NCBI GenBank assembly: GCA_037176705.1
Contig: CM073885.1
Span: 218,314,290 to 218,378,289, forward strand
DNA from: Molossus alvarezi
Taxonomy: Eukaryota > Chordata > Mammalia > Chiroptera > Molossidae
Length of the DNA: 64,000 nt
Direction of reading: 5' to 3'
The notes below the pieces were generated by a model. The model saw nothing but the letters and a program-made list of their open reading frames with translations. It ran no database searches and was not told the origin of the DNA. The translations under genes and the position numbers were made by a program. This document shows positions 34,501 through 45,157 of the stretch, piece by piece. Within the stretch, counting starts at the first letter, position 1; every line of letters starts with the position of its first letter.

Positions 34501-37500
34501 CTAACGTACAGACCATTCCAGTGGAGAAGCAAAGGGAGATTCCCAGAGAAATTCTCCAGTAAGCTCTAATTTTTAAAAGATAGAAAGAAAAGCACTTAAC
34601 CAAAGATGGAAAGTTCCAGAAGGGCTAATTCTGGGAGGTAGGGTGGAGTCCCGTTCTAGAATGTTTGAGAAATCTTAGGTCAGTTAGTCTGAGAATATAG
34701 AATTTAGGGAGGGCCATGATAATTTTCATATTTGAAGAGGGAAAAAGAGTAATTTCTTAATTGGCTTATCGGTAAACTGGGTTTATAACCAGAAGTAGGA
34801 ACAACATATGTAAGTGCTGGCCGGCGGATTGTCTTAGGGCAGGAAAGCTTTCCGGTGGTGTCCGTGACCTTCAACAGGACCGTGGTCGCGGGTGGTGCCA
34901 CAGGCTCCGTTGTTGGGCCAAACCCTTGGGTCTTCCACAAGTCCCTGGTCTTCAGTGTTTTGCTTATCCACCTGCTAACTCCGCCCCGTATGCACTCCAC
35001 CCACACACCGATGTTGTAGATGGGGCCGTGGAACCTCCCGCTCCGCCAGCGCGCTGCCCTCGGGGCACTCCGCTTACGCACTCGGGACTGCTCTCTGCAG
35101 TATTGGGAGCGAGGTTCCTACTACTGGAGACTGTCTGCAAAAGCCATTCAGATTTAACAGACGTAGCTTCCACCTGGGCATTCAGTCTGTAAGGTTCATA
35201 ATAAATCGGGGTTTCAGCCACAGAAGGAAGCCCTGTGAACAGTGCGTTTTGCTTTTCAGGACTTTGCACCCCGTGTGGTGGTGATGTACCTGATCGCGCT
35301 CCTCGCCTTCCTGTTCTACATTTCCAAAGTTCCAGAAAGGTACTTTCCAGGTGGGTGCTGCTCTCAGGCAGTTCGGTAACGTTACTCTGAGCAGGTGGTT
35401 GGTGGATAAGCTTAGATTTACTTTTTCAACATTACTGATTGTGGAATGGCTCTCCTGTTCTCAAATGTTATCTAAAACTTGAACCTTCAGAGGGTTTCCA
35501 CAAACGTTTCCTGTCACCCTCACAGGGTGGGTTGAGCCCAGGAGGTGGTTACTGCCATTTCACAACCGAACTAGAGACGCGGTCTTCTGACTCCCGGCCC
35601 CTGGTTTCCATGGAGCACTAATTATCAGTTACCACTCACTTCGTATGCAGACGTTTAAAGTTACACATAAGGAAGAGACAAGGAAAAGAAGAGGATAGTG
35701 AAAAGGAGCCAGGTTTGGGATCCCCTCACAACATAGCTCTCCACCGTTAGGTTCTACAAAACAGAACGGCCACCAGTCTGGCTTCCAGCTTCCTGGTACC
35801 CAGCACTTACAGGAAAATAATAAAACTGATGAGTCTTCATGTCTGCAAGATTTACACAAGCTAGTCACCCAAGAGAAGGACAGACTTCCCTGGTTCCTTA
35901 GTCCAGAGAAGAACATTCTGGTAGAAAAGCACTAAGAGGATGCTGGGTAGAGTGAACCGTGCTCTCCAAAGCGTGTCCGCTTGTGTGGGAGCTTCCGCTC
36001 GTCAGGCTCCTCGGGCTCAGTCCCCACGTGGACACGTACAAGCTGCGCGAGCTAAGTAAGTTACTTAAGCTTTCTCAGTTCATTTCCTCATCTGGTACAT
36101 GGAGATGATAGTGTCTCTCATGGGGTTATTGTGAACATTCAATTCAGCACATCTCACAGGTAGTAAGCACTCAGTAAATGTTAGCAGGTGTTCTAATGAT
36201 GTCCCATAAATGAAATAGGTGGTTTAGTAAGTGACAGGATGATGTAAGCGCAGATGAGCTTTAGCCGAGTCAAGAGTAAGAGCAGCCCTGGCCAGTTTGG
36301 CTCAGTGGTTGGAGTGTCGGCCTGAGGACCAATAAGTCACAGGTTCGATTCTGGTCAAGGGCCTCGGTTGCGGTTTGTCCCCAGCCCTGGTCGGGGTCGC
36401 ACGGGAGGCAGTCATGTCGATGTTTCTCTCTCCCCACCCCCGCCTCCCCCTCTATCTGAAGATGAATGGGAAAATATCCTCAGGTGAGGATTAAAAATAA
36501 ACGAGTAACAGCATACATGAAAGCCGCGATATATTATTTCAGTTTGGGGGCCAGAAGTAGGGGAGTAGTTTAAATTCAAACTAAAAACTGTCCTTCCTTT
36601 CTCCTGGGTTAAGAATCAGTTCCACAGTGAACTGAAGGTGGGATTGGCCCCCGCTCACAGTGTAGGGGAAGGAGAAAGGAGGAGAAGCCCTGGTCTGGAG
36701 AAGAGCAGACCGTAGGACCTCCGGCATGCCCGTGCTCTTGGTTTTCACCCGAGTCTAATAAGAATGGGATACGAACGAGAACGTCATGTTGTAAACATTA
36801 GGGTTCAGGAACATCGTTAGGACATGTTCCTGAAATGGAGACTGTTCATCCTCCAGGCAGGGCTGGGATCTTCCTCAGGAAACAGTTCTATAAAATACAA
36901 TTTGTATCACTTTATTATTATTTTAAAAATTGTTTCATCATAGACACATTAGAAAATTAAATCATGAAAGTTCCCTAATGTTTTTATGCTGTAAAATACT
37001 CAGATAGAAGTTCCCAGTTGTCTAACAGAGGACTCTTATGAAAGGTCAGATGTTATGTAACTTCGCATTTCTGCAAGATGAACTTGACGTAAAATGTGCC
37101 CCAGCCCCTGACTCTGAGTGCACTGTGGTGCCTTTGAGCAGTGGAGAGACGGGGACTGTGAAAAGGCTCCAGAGAGAAGTGAGTCTCAGATATTCATAAA
37201 TGAATGGCTGACAAAGTCCTCATTTATGATCCGGCTGTAAAGAAAAAAGTGCATTGGTGACAAAATGGTGGATCAATACTGCGAAATCAAAAAAACATAA
37301 ACCTAAGAACTTACTTTCAGCTCAGGTTAATTTTTTAACAATAGATGAACATCACAATGGTATTCATTGAGTCCAAGCATCCTTCAGGTGTCCATGGACA
37401 GAATGTAGTAGATCTGTGATACTTGTATAACAATATAATCAATTTTCTTTTTAATCTCGTATTGTAGGTTTTTTAAAATGAATCTGTGGGCTTCATTAGA

Positions 37501-38490
37501 CTGTCAAGGGGTCCGTGACACACAAAAAAGGGCTAAGAGCTCCTACAGAAGGAATTCTGTTGACTTACACTTTAACATATTCATAATGTACTGATTACTT
37601 TTCTTGGTAAGAAAAAAAGAGGTTAGAGATATTTACATTCCATGTTCATAGAAACATCAAGAGTAAGAAAAAGTTATTTACATCTAAATTTCTTTAGCTC
37701 TTTTATTTCATTATTTTTCAAGAAGCTTCCCACATATTAATTATTTAACCTCCTTGGAATTTAACCTTTAACCACAAAGAGAAATAGTTCTCCTGAGCTG
37801 TATATGAACTAACTAACCTTAATTAACCCATCACTAATTACATTTTGCAGATTATTCATTCACCTGATAGCTCAAGATTCAGATCTGAGCTTTCTCCTTA
37901 CACAGCTGCTTGAAATGAAAAGTGCTTCTAGCAGACTCACAGCCAACCCCGCAGGGCGCCCGCTTCTAGCAGCACAGTCCCGGTCGGTGGCACCGCCTTC
38001 TGTGCGTCTCGGGGACGCTCTCTTCACCTGATGCAAGTTGAGACATGGGAGACTGAAGGTCAAATTCCTGAAATTAACCAAGTTAGATATTTGAAAACAC
38101 ACTTAGAGTAGTATTCCTAAAATTCACCAGTGTACTTTATTAATAAAACCTTAAAATGAGACTCAAATATGAATTTTCCCTTTCTTTAAAAATATTTGGG
38201 TCTTAATTAATCTCAAATCAGTTTCTAGGAGCTCTGAGACTACCAAAATTGTTCTGCTGCTGAGTCATATTTCCAAGGTCACAGATAAAAATGTACTTTT
38301 AATATCCAAATATTATAATCAATATTCTGTTCTCTCTTCCTTTCCAGGACAACTCAACTACCTCGGATCAAGCCACCAAATATGGCACATCCTGGCAGTA
38401 GTGATGTTATACTGGTGGCACCAGTCAACAGTGTATGTCATGCAGTACAGACACAGCGAGCCTTGTCCTGACTATGTTTCACATTTGTGA
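22354..38490 (+). CDS. PAQR3: PAQR3 (progestin and adipoQ receptor 3; RKTG), whole coding span
   Basis: Coding sequence joins 22354-22538, 25698-25860, 31021-31176, 32974-33171, 35260-35350 and 38348-38490: 936 bases, 311 codons plus stop, the same length as I recall for human PAQR3. The family is known as a seven-helix Golgi protein that tethers RAF1 away from the plasma membrane and so dampens RAS-ERK signalling. Visible PAQR signatures are E69-x2-N72-x3-H76 before helix 1, S122-x3-H126 after helix 2 and H274-x3-H278 in the last helix, the latter two being the metal-ligand motifs of the family. All introns are GT-AG and their phases agree. The long hydrophilic N terminus (about 1-62) is the cytosolic RAF-binding side. 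No frameshift, stop or missing key residue is seen, so this is a functional gene. Confidence 0.97.
22985..23170 (+). repeat. Old L2-like fragment
   Basis: ATTCATTCACCAGATACTGTGG, GGTGTCAGGCACTTTACCAGG and GACAGGGCCCTTGTTCTCATGAG follow the well-known L2/MIR-like phrase order. It is diverged, with approximate ends. Confidence 0.45.
23850..24030 (-). repeat. MIR SINE remnant
   Basis: On the plus strand it shows the antisense MIR order: TTGCCACTTAACAACTATGG, AACCTCTTTGTACCATATTTTCC, ATTTGTAAAAGTGAGAG, ending CCTAAGTACATAATGAATGG. Confidence 0.6.
24815..24915 (+). repeat. MIR-like SINE remnant
   Basis: It reads TTTTATAGATGAAGAACGTGAAGCC, then GAGAGGTTAAGTGATTTGCTC and ATCACAGAACTAATG, the conserved core-to-3' order of MIR. 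Confidence 0.6.
25698..25860 (+). CDS. PAQR3: PAQR3 coding exon 2
   Basis: The acceptor is TTTTGTCTTCCAG|T and the donor TTCCAG|GTAAGT (a consensus donor). It encodes residues 62-116, including the conserved SNETVNIWSHLLGF and helix 1 (about 75-90, LLGFFLFFTLGIY), the luminal turn with SASAS, and the start of helix 2 (ICSICLFCFQ). Confidence 0.96.
27412..27640 (+). mobile_element. Ves SINE in PAQR3 intron 2
   Basis: It starts GCCCGGGCCGGTTAGGCTCAG with A box GGCTCAGCGGTTAGAGCG and B box GGGTTTGGTTCCC, a short CT tract, and ends CCTTGGGTGAGGATAAAA. A TA-rich microsatellite follows the tail, so the 3' flank duplication is not clear. Confidence 0.9.
27650..27721 (+). repeat. Perfect tandem duplication, 2 x 36 bp
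   Basis: The 36-base unit at 27650-27685 (TTTTTATTTTTATGAAATTA...) is repeated without a mismatch at 27686-27721. It directly follows the A/TA-rich tail of the Ves SINE. Perfect identity implies a recent event, or an assembly artefact. Confidence 0.9.
28982..29200 (-). mobile_element. Ves-type SINE in PAQR3 intron 2, minus strand
   Basis: On the minus strand it begins GCCTGGCCGGTGTGGCTCAGAGG with B box AGTTCGATTCCC, then CCCCAGTGGGGGGCATGCAGG, and ends at the T run near 28982. Flanks AAGGATTTT (28973-28981) and AAAGATTTT (29201-29209) are the probable target duplication. It belongs to the subfamily of the copies at 20927 and 63547. Confidence 0.9.
30505..30600 (+). repeat. MIR SINE remnant
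   Basis: TTATCCCCATTTTACCCATGAGG, AAACTGAGGCTTAGATAAATAAC and CAGCTCGCCTGACTG match the MIR core. It ends just before the Ves SINE target site. Confidence 0.65.
30631..30884 (-). mobile_element. Ves SINE 136 bp before PAQR3 exon 3, minus strand
   Basis: On the minus strand it starts CCCTGGCCAGTTTGGCTCAGC, with GGTTAGAGCA A box and GGGTTCGGTTCCC B box, and ends in poly-A (plus-strand T run at 30631-30646). An exact 17-base duplication (CTAGACTAGCCACTTCC) flanks it at 30614-30630 and 30885-30901. The perfect match marks it as a young insertion. Confidence 0.95.
31021..31176 (+). CDS. PAQR3: PAQR3 coding exon 3
   Basis: The acceptor TTTTCCACAG follows an unusually long T-rich tract. The donor is AATAAT|GTAAGT. 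Phase 0 at both ends. Encodes 52 residues (117-168): VCMLCSVGYHLFSCHRSE with the S-x3-H motif, then MALDYAGISIGILGCY, the start of the next helix pair. Confidence 0.96.
32125..32358 (+). mobile_element. Ves SINE in PAQR3 intron 3
   Basis: It starts GCCCTGGCTGGTTTGGCTCAG, A box GGCTCAGCAGTTGGAGTG, B box GGGTTCGATTTC, CT tract, then an (A)nTAAA tail. More diverged than the 7003 and 30631 copies. Confidence 0.88.
32370..32740 (+). repeat. L2 LINE 3' end
   Basis: It has the usual L2 3' phrase order: TCCTCAGGGCCCAGCTTAGATGCC, TGTGAAACATTTTTTAGCTAC, CAGTCTGTGAGCTCACCCACTGGG, CTTTGTTTCTACAGGACATAAATAG. Diverged and non-coding. Confidence 0.7.
32837..32854 (+). repeat. (GGAA)n microsatellite
   Basis: Four consecutive GGAA-type units lie 120 bp upstream of exon 4. 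Confidence 0.8.
32974..33171 (+). CDS. PAQR3: PAQR3 coding exon 4
   Basis: The acceptor is CCTTCTAG|TAC and the donor TACAG|GTGGGT. Phase 0 at both ends. Encodes 66 residues (169-234), starting YWRQVYLITVLGMILAVFF, then the conserved loop QIHPSYLTQQWQRLRS and the helix with FCSVSGYGVIPTLHWVWLNG. It is the largest internal coding exon. Confidence 0.96.
33172..35259 (+). other. PAQR3: PAQR3 intron 4
   Basis: 2.09 kb, phase 0. No Ves SINE is present. The last 400 bases contain a CpG-rich patch with an AATAAA just before exon 5. The rest is unassigned. Confidence 0.85.
34800..35225. other. Unclassified CpG-rich block in PAQR3 intron 4
   Basis: About 400 bp of markedly higher GC and CpG content than the neighbours, with clusters such as CGTGGTCGCGGG and CTCCGCCAGCGCGC. 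Longish frames run on both strands (34704-35081 and 34964-35269 on the minus strand, 34926-35192 on the plus strand). AATAAA occurs at about 35201. It could be a solo LTR, a retrocopy fragment, or a small regulatory CpG island. I do not recognise the protein frames. Confidence 0.35.
35260..35350 (+). CDS. PAQR3: PAQR3 coding exon 5
   Basis: The acceptor is TTGCTTTTCAG|GAC and the donor TTTCCAG|GTGGGT. Encodes residues 235-264 plus the first base of G265, including helix 6 (MYLIALLAFLFYI) and the KVPERYFPG loop typical of PAQR proteins. A CpG-rich patch lies directly upstream in intron 4. Confidence 0.96.
36040..36200 (-). repeat. MIR SINE, minus strand
   Basis: The plus strand shows GTAAGTTACTTAAGCTTTCTC, GTTCATTTCCTCATCTGGTAC, TGGGGTTATTGTGAACATTC, AGTAAGCACTCAGTAAATG, the classic antisense MIR order. 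Confidence 0.75.
36285..36501 (+). mobile_element. Ves SINE in PAQR3 intron 5
   Basis: It starts GCCCTGGCCAGTTTGGCTCAG, with GGTTGGAGTG A box and AGGTTCGATTCTGG B box. It ends TCCTCAGGTGAGGATTAAAAATAA. Flanks GAGTAAGAGCA (36274-36284) and GAGTAACAGCA (36503-36513) are the target-site duplication with one mismatch. Confidence 0.92.
38348..38490 (+). CDS. PAQR3: PAQR3 coding exon 6 (terminal)
   Basis: The acceptor is CTTCCTTTCCAG|GA. Encodes the end of G265 to L311: LNYLGSSHQIWHILAVVMLY with the H-x3-H motif in helix 7, then the short C-terminal tail RHSEPCPDYVSHL and TGA at 38488-38490. A good donor-like CAG|GTATGG occurs 6 bases after the stop. Confidence 0.96.
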
Positions 38491-41030
38491 ATTCAGGTAT
38501 GGTCACCTGGTGTATTCAGCTGTTAAGCAATATATAATGGGGAGTTGTATACCCCAATATTTCTAAGGCTCCCATTAGCTTTTCCTTTTTCCTGTTTAAT
38601 ATATCATGAGTACTATTTTATAAAAGTGGAAAAATACACTTCAGGATCTATAATAGTGCTTTACAGACCCTTAAAACTACTAATTTGCTGCTTGTACAAT
38701 AAGTGAAAGTTAGTTGGCATTTAAAAGAAACATCTGAGTAACAGTGAATGTGAAACCAGTGTAGACATAGTAATCATTTTACTTACACCAGCTTAATTTC
38801 ATTAGGAAGGGCTCACCTCCATTATAAAATGGAGTCATCCTGTGTGATTGATTACTTTAATAGAAAATATTTACAGAGATGACCAAGTGCCTGATCAAGG
38901 CGAGGGTTGCGATAGCCTATGCTTTCACAAGCTAGGACAGTGATTTTGAATCTCCACTAGCCTTTAAATACATGGTTTGTGGGAAGCTGGCGCATAAGAT
39001 TATTTCCTTTAGCTGTGGGTTCTCTTCTCCCTAGGAACACTGGATTTTTTAGTTTGCTGGAACAAAAATTTTAAACCTCTTCTCCTTTAAGTTGAAAGAG
39101 GTGTTGAGAAGAGGAAAAGAACTTGATTTTTTATTTCCCATCAGATAAGAATCGCATTAAAAACTGACTACATGATCAGGTGACAGATTCTATAGTCTGA
39201 TAACCAAGTAATTAGCCATTTAAGCTTTTTAATTTCAAATAATATTAAGTCCATATAATAATTGAACTCTTGCCAGTGGACTGCAGATTTTTGGTTCCAA
39301 AATCCCTGCAGCAGAACTTCCACCTCTCTGAATCTGCAGTCCTAAATGTCCTGGTGAGGGGGGTTCCCAGCTATATGGGTGCTACTTTCAAGGCCATAGA
39401 ATCCAGATGGCCCAGTCTTGACCCTGAACTGAACCTTAAGCCTTAGAACAAAGTCATGCAGATGCCCCATGTGATGGCAGATGATTTTCCTGTGCTCTGG
39501 TCTTTGTTTATGCATGTGTTAGCATTGTATTGATAACTCAAAGAATTGATAACATACTACTTTTTGGGCCTGAAACATTAAGTGGGAATTTTATTGTATA
39601 TACTTAAAAAATAGATCTCAATGCCTTGTCATACAGTGTAACACTCTTGTTCTTTGGTCTTTTTCATATGCATAAATTAAATCCCTTAAAAAAGTCATTC
39701 ATAAAAACTTGTTGTTTATTGGAATATAAAACATTACCCAAGTTTCTTAATAGGTTGACATGAGCTGCTTTAAATAGTGGTATATTTTCAGAATCTTGGA
39801 ATTACTAAGCATCAGAAGTGTTGCTTGACGGTGAAGCATATTCCCAAAATGCCATTTGTATGTCTGATACTAGGAATGTTAACTTTAACGTGCTTGTTTT
39901 TGCATCCAGAAAATTTTGTATTTTTCTCCAGTGTAATGTTTTCGGAATATAAATTCCCCATGCTAGTGTCTCAGCAAGGAGAATTTTGCCCAGTAGGCCA
40001 AGAACACACTGTGTTTAGATGGAACGCTACTTTGAAGATGGTCATTTTATCTCATAAGGCCACAAATTTGATCCACGTGCTAAATAGAAGAGTCTGGTGT
40101 AATGATAATAGGATATATTCCCTAAAACATCTCTTATTGGCTTACATGATATTATTGCTTTTAAGTAAATATGTAGTCATTCTGGCCAAACAAAACACTC
40201 TATTTACAATTAATTTAAAAATGAAGAAGTCTAGTTATTTTAGGTCTGGCACCATTTTTGTTATAAAATACTCTCAAAAGCATATTGAATGTTAAGTTCA
40301 TTTTAATTTTTTAAAATATTCGATTTTTGTTACAATGTATGAATTATTTAGTACTTGTCATCTGAATAGCTAAAAAGAGCATAATGTGTTTAAGACTATT
40401 TTTTGAATATAAAAGTTCTGACTGTAAGAAGAATTATACAATGTAAGCATTTCATCTTTTCATGAAAGTGTTAAATATTGTAAGAAAGCTGTCCTTTCTC
40501 ATTCTTATCTTTACTATGATGTGTTTGTTGTAATGTAGGAATGAATGGGTGTGGATTGCTGTTGACTATGAACACTTCTGTATATCAGCATTTATTGACC
40601 ACCTACTGTGTGCGCATCACTACTGGCAACATTTTTAAAACATTGTTAACATTAAAGAATAACTTTAAAAATTGCCTACAAATCTGAGCCTTGTAGTAAT
40701 GTATATTTAAGTTATTTTTGTTTTACTAGATTAAAATAAGATTGAAAGTACACTATTTAGCTACAGAATTAAAAAGACTGGTTTTAATTTTACCTATATA
40801 AAAGCTCTTTACTGACAGCTTTTACATTGTAAAATTATCCATTCCTGTTTTAAATGGTCCATAGTGATTTATAAGGTTGTAGTTAACTCATTTAAGAAAC
40901 AATTATCTTTCTATATAAAGGCATTTTTACATAGCAAGATAGTGCTTGTTTTTATTATTTAACTGAGCGCAATTCGCAACCTGCATGGCAAAATATGTAT
41001 TATGTAAATAAACTGATTTACTAAATATAT
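38491..41030 (+). other. PAQR3: PAQR3 3' UTR
   Basis: AT-rich sequence follows the stop codon up to a canonical polyadenylation signal at 41007. No repeat interrupts it, which is notable in such a SINE-rich window and fits constraint on a 3' UTR. A 172-codon frame at 39777-40295 has no domain and is taken as chance. The cleavage site is estimated at about 41025-41035. Confidence 0.7.
41007..41012 (+). terminator. PAQR3: PAQR3 polyadenylation signal
   Basis: AATAAA is followed within 20-45 bases by a U/GU-rich stretch (TTAAGTTCTGCTTGTC and then a T run). It is the best-placed plus-strand signal after the PAQR3 stop. Confidence 0.7.
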
Positions 41031-42569
41031 TAAGTTCTGCTTGTCATTTTTTATAATACATAACAACTTCAAAATCATATTTTAGAATCAGGAATGAAGA
41101 TTCAGGGAATGTCTGTCACATCTTATGACCTCCCACCTGGACAAAGTAACCGATTTGAAGACTGACTTGACTGGCATAAAGCTGTACGACTCTCCATTTG
41201 GCAGGTACCTACCTAGCGATATCCTTTGCCCTGTGTTAAATGTCAAGGGCCAAAGCCTGCCGTCTGGATTCCTGCCGACTGCTGAGCTGAGTTAGGTCCA
41301 TATCCACCCAAATCCTCATTCCAGGTAATTCCACCCCTGCCAAAGCATGCGAAGAGTCAGCTCGGCCTTAGACAAGGGGCAGCAATGTCTTGCATGTGCA
41401 TTATCACCGTAACTGTGCTTACCTTGAAAAGAGGCACAGATGCTATTGAAATTCTGTACCATACTTTCTCAGTAGGGTAGGGAGCTGCTGATCCAAAACA
41501 AACACTGTGAGAAAACACTTTCAGAAGGGAGCAGGAATAGTAGTAGGGAGTCTCTTGCAAAAAGTAAAACTTTCATCTCTAAGGGGTCAGGACTGATAGC
41601 CACAAAGGATCTAGCCCTTTATAAATCTAAGATCAAGAGCACCACAGAACACAGTTGAAATTTCAATTGTGTCAAGCATCTGAAGCAAAAGTGAACTATC
41701 TTTTTAAATGTGCAACAAAAAAAAAACTCAAAAGCTCATGCCTTCCATATGAGACTTAGCTGCATCTTACACAGGATGCTGGAGCTGGACCTGCTTTTTA
41801 TTTTTATTGGACCTCCTTAAAAAGGGAGCATGTTTTTGTCTCCGAAGTTAACCTTAACTGAATTTGAACATTCCACATAGTTTTTTAATATTCTTCTAAT
41901 TTGTGAAATTTGGCTCCTTTGTACCATGTATTAAAAAGACACAAAGCCCTTATTTTTCCACATAACTTTAGATAAATGTTACTTCTTCAACAAAATAAAG
42001 CGAATTCATAACAAGGAAGATAAATCTTACAAGCCACCAATCTGAAGACTCCAGTCTGTGGAATACTTAACGAGATAATATATTGCAACCTTGACGCCAA
42101 ACTTAGTTCAGCAATCCAACAAACAGGTTTTTCTCTTTATCTTGCAAAAGCCTCTTTTCTGACACAATCAAGGATTACAATATTTTATTTAACCAAATTT
42201 TAAGTTATGTTTGTTACCAGTTTTTAAAGTTTAAAAAATTATAAACAATGCAAAAACTATGCCAAACATTCAAAAGGCATGTCAGACAGAGGCTTATGTT
42301 TTTGCCTTCCCTTCATCATAGTATCAACACTTGTAGTGCCTGAACAGATCGTCCTGTTAAGTACTTTTGTTGTGAAAATGCTGTCAAAATGGGTTTTCTT
42401 ATTTGAATCCTAAACTGTGAACTCAGAGATCTAATCCTACTCGTTGCTCTTCCACTAGCTACATAATAAGTGCTCACTGTCTGTGATGTAAATAAAAGAA
42501 CTGGATAGAAGTTTACAACCAAAGTTTTTAATAAGACAAATAATGAAAAACTCCACAGTCACTGATTAT
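41031..42569. other. Gap between the PAQR3 and BMP2K 3' ends
   Basis: This 1.5-kb convergent interval holds no recognised gene or Ves SINE. Depending on alternative polyadenylation, either transcript could extend into it. Confidence 0.5.
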
Positions 42570-42593
42570 AAAGAATATGCAGTCCATTTGAGA

Positions 42594-42599
42594 TTTATT
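42594..42599 (-). terminator. BMP2K: Candidate distal BMP2K polyadenylation signal
   Basis: Reverse complement reads AATAAA. It is followed on the minus strand by GTGACTGTGGAGTTTTTC, a good GU/U-rich downstream element. Other minus-strand AATAAA sites lie nearer the stop (46589-46594, about 44273 and 44158), so shorter 3' ends are possible. Confidence 0.5.
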
Positions 42600-44950
42600 G
42601 CATTTAAAGAAAGCAGATTATTAAAACAGGTATGATAAATACAGTAAGAAAATAACCTTAAATTTCAAACAAAACAGTGAATAGGGGACAATTCAGTCAG
42701 TAAGAAGAAGCAATGTCAAGGCCAAGGAGTAAAACCAGTTAGTGCTTAATTAGATACAGGAGGAAAAATCAACTGGTTCTATCTCACAACAGTTTCCCAG
42801 CTATATTTGAATTGACGTTACTTTAAAAAGTACATTTTGTAACAATTAAAAATATAATAAAGATGCAAATCAGGCTTACTAAAAGTTAAAGTTATTTGCT
42901 TAGTGGTACATAAAAGGCTTCAGAAAATTCAAGTTTAACAAAAAATGGAAATGTAATCAAAGAAAGTGCACTTAAAGCTGTTTTCCAGCAATTAGAAAGC
43001 AGTTGACTATGACCATACTGCTTATGATAGATGACTCAATCCCAAAAAGGGCGTAGTAATAAAAACCATTTTCTTTCAAAAGTAGCACAGTAAGTTTTTA
43101 AATAAAAATAACCCCAAATGATGACCCTTTGCATTTTCATCTGCTGTATTCTTTTAGTGGCTTTTATAAACCCTCGCCAGGAGTGAAGATTCTCTTAGTA
43201 ATGATTGTGGTTGCAATTCCATTGAAAAGGTAAAAATTCACATTAACCCACCGAAGAGCGATGTGACATGTGCATGTGTGTGTGTGTTTACCTTAATATA
43301 TGAACACCAGTGTGTATAAAGGTTTTCTAATCAACTACCATGTGTTATTCTCACAGTAAGAATGCCATCTTTCTCACAGTAGATCTGTCTCAATACTGAA
43401 CCTAAAATGGTGAGTAATTTTGCTTAAAAAGAAAAAAAAGGTATACTGCACATTCTACATATATTAAAATAAATGTACCCAAACCCCTCAGGACTAGTGA
43501 TTCATACACATGTACCTTCCAGCAGTGTTTGTATGTAGTACCAAAACCTAAGCTAAACCAGCAGAGTAGCCGGAGAGGAACTGCTCCGCTGGGGAGCGTC
43601 GGAGCGAAGAGTGGCCCACCTTGGCACCTCCACCAGCAAGATGAGGAGGAGAATCTATCACTGTTCAACAATGAACAGGGCAGAGTCAGAAGGTGCATTT
43701 ATCTACAGTCCCGAATAATGTCATAGCTGTGTCCAAATACACCGGGTCAGTGGGACAATGACACCATTTCCCCAGGTGATGCTTTTGAATAAATATTCTA
43801 GTCAGTTAAATTTTCATCCAGCCCACCTTTCCTCCTCCACCTAACATACATACCAAGCAACTCTTGTGTCTTAACAGATACATTCTTCAATGCCATAAAA
43901 GCTCATCTTTAACACTAACATTTTGCTGAAGTGATTCTATTAAAATAAGTAAGCAAATGGTCCACTTCTATAAAGATTATTCAGAATCAACAAGCATGAT
44001 TAAAGCTGTTAGAGCAGAAATAACTTTGGCCTCAGATTTTTGCTAGCTTCATAATATGTTCTTCCCTTGGTGATGTTCAAGTATTACAGGTTTAGAATTA
44101 CAACTGTTTAACATGCCAAAGAAGCACAGAGCACACCTGATTAATAATAGGAAAATAATTTATTTTCAACTTTCTTTCTTTAAATAAGAATTGGACCATC
44201 CCATAATAGAGCCAAACTATTACTGAGTGCTGTGTGCCAAGTATATGTTAAACTTTTTCACATGCCTTGGGAGCTTTATTCTCATAATTCTCATAAGAGA
44301 ATGACCTGGGCATCAGCTGTATGGAGTGACCTACATCCTAACAGTAGTGGGAGCAGATGACTGCAAATGGAAAGCAACCCTCATCCTGTACTGCTTGGGG
44401 AAATGCCTCTACTTCAACACAAAGAAGTCTCCCATTTCTATCCCACCCAGTCCCCTGATGAATCCTGTGTTTCCTCTGAGCTATAATCTGTAAAGAGGAA
44501 AGTCACTGGGCTGTGATACAAGAAACATACTAATGTGAGTATTTTAAACAATGTCAAAGTTGTTTATCCAACTTTATAATTTACCCAACATTATAAGCCA
44601 GAGTCTAAGTCATTTAAAAATATTCAGTGTGTTGATGAAAAGCAAGTGTAAGCAAGTCCTTAGAGACCACACTAATTTATGCACTACCCCTTCTAAATTA
44701 CAAAGCTCATGAGGTCTAGCAGAGAGACCAAGGCCAAGGACTAAAATAGTCAAAGAAGCATTACTGTGTACACATCAACCAACAGATTTTCATTAAAAAG
44801 AAAAAAAAAATTCTTCTGTTTGATACAAACCTACTGTACTTCATGAATTTACTATATGTAATCAACTCTCCACTTTTATAAGAAAGTATCCCTTGAATCT
44901 ACTTTGTAAAGTTTTAAAGAACCTCTACTTAAGCATTTGCATTAGCAGTA

Positions 44951-45157
44951 TTAATCAACCTGAGAATCAGACAAAAAAAAGGTGCAAACAAAGTATTTGC
45001 CTTTGGCACAGGACAAGTACCGGTGCAGCCAGGCTCCCAGGCACAGCTCGTAAGCCGTGATGGGCTGTTTGGTCTGCCTCCACTCACTGTGCTTCACAGA
45101 CTGCTTCCCTGTGTGTCCACCAATCTGTTTCCATCTTAAAGTAGAAAAGAGAAGCAA
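44951..45157 (-). other. Coding-like segment inside the BMP2K 3' UTR
   Basis: A 68-codon minus-strand frame with GC-richer, protein-like composition (WRQTKQPITAYELCLGAWLH near its middle). It is preceded on the minus strand by a pyrimidine-rich run and an AG (TTCTCTTTTCTACTTTAAG). I do not recognise the product. It may be a conserved UTR block, an alternative exon or chance. Confidence 0.25.

Larger units (their letters stand above)
35351..38347 (+). other. PAQR3: PAQR3 intron 5
   Basis: 3.0 kb, phase 1. It carries a MIR remnant (minus, about 36040-36200) and one Ves SINE (36285-36501). No further exon is recognised. Confidence 0.85.

Noticed and set aside
39777..40295. 172-codon frame in the PAQR3 3' UTR
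   Set aside because: Composition and lack of domain or splice signals point to chance. It lies fully between the PAQR3 stop and its poly-A signal.
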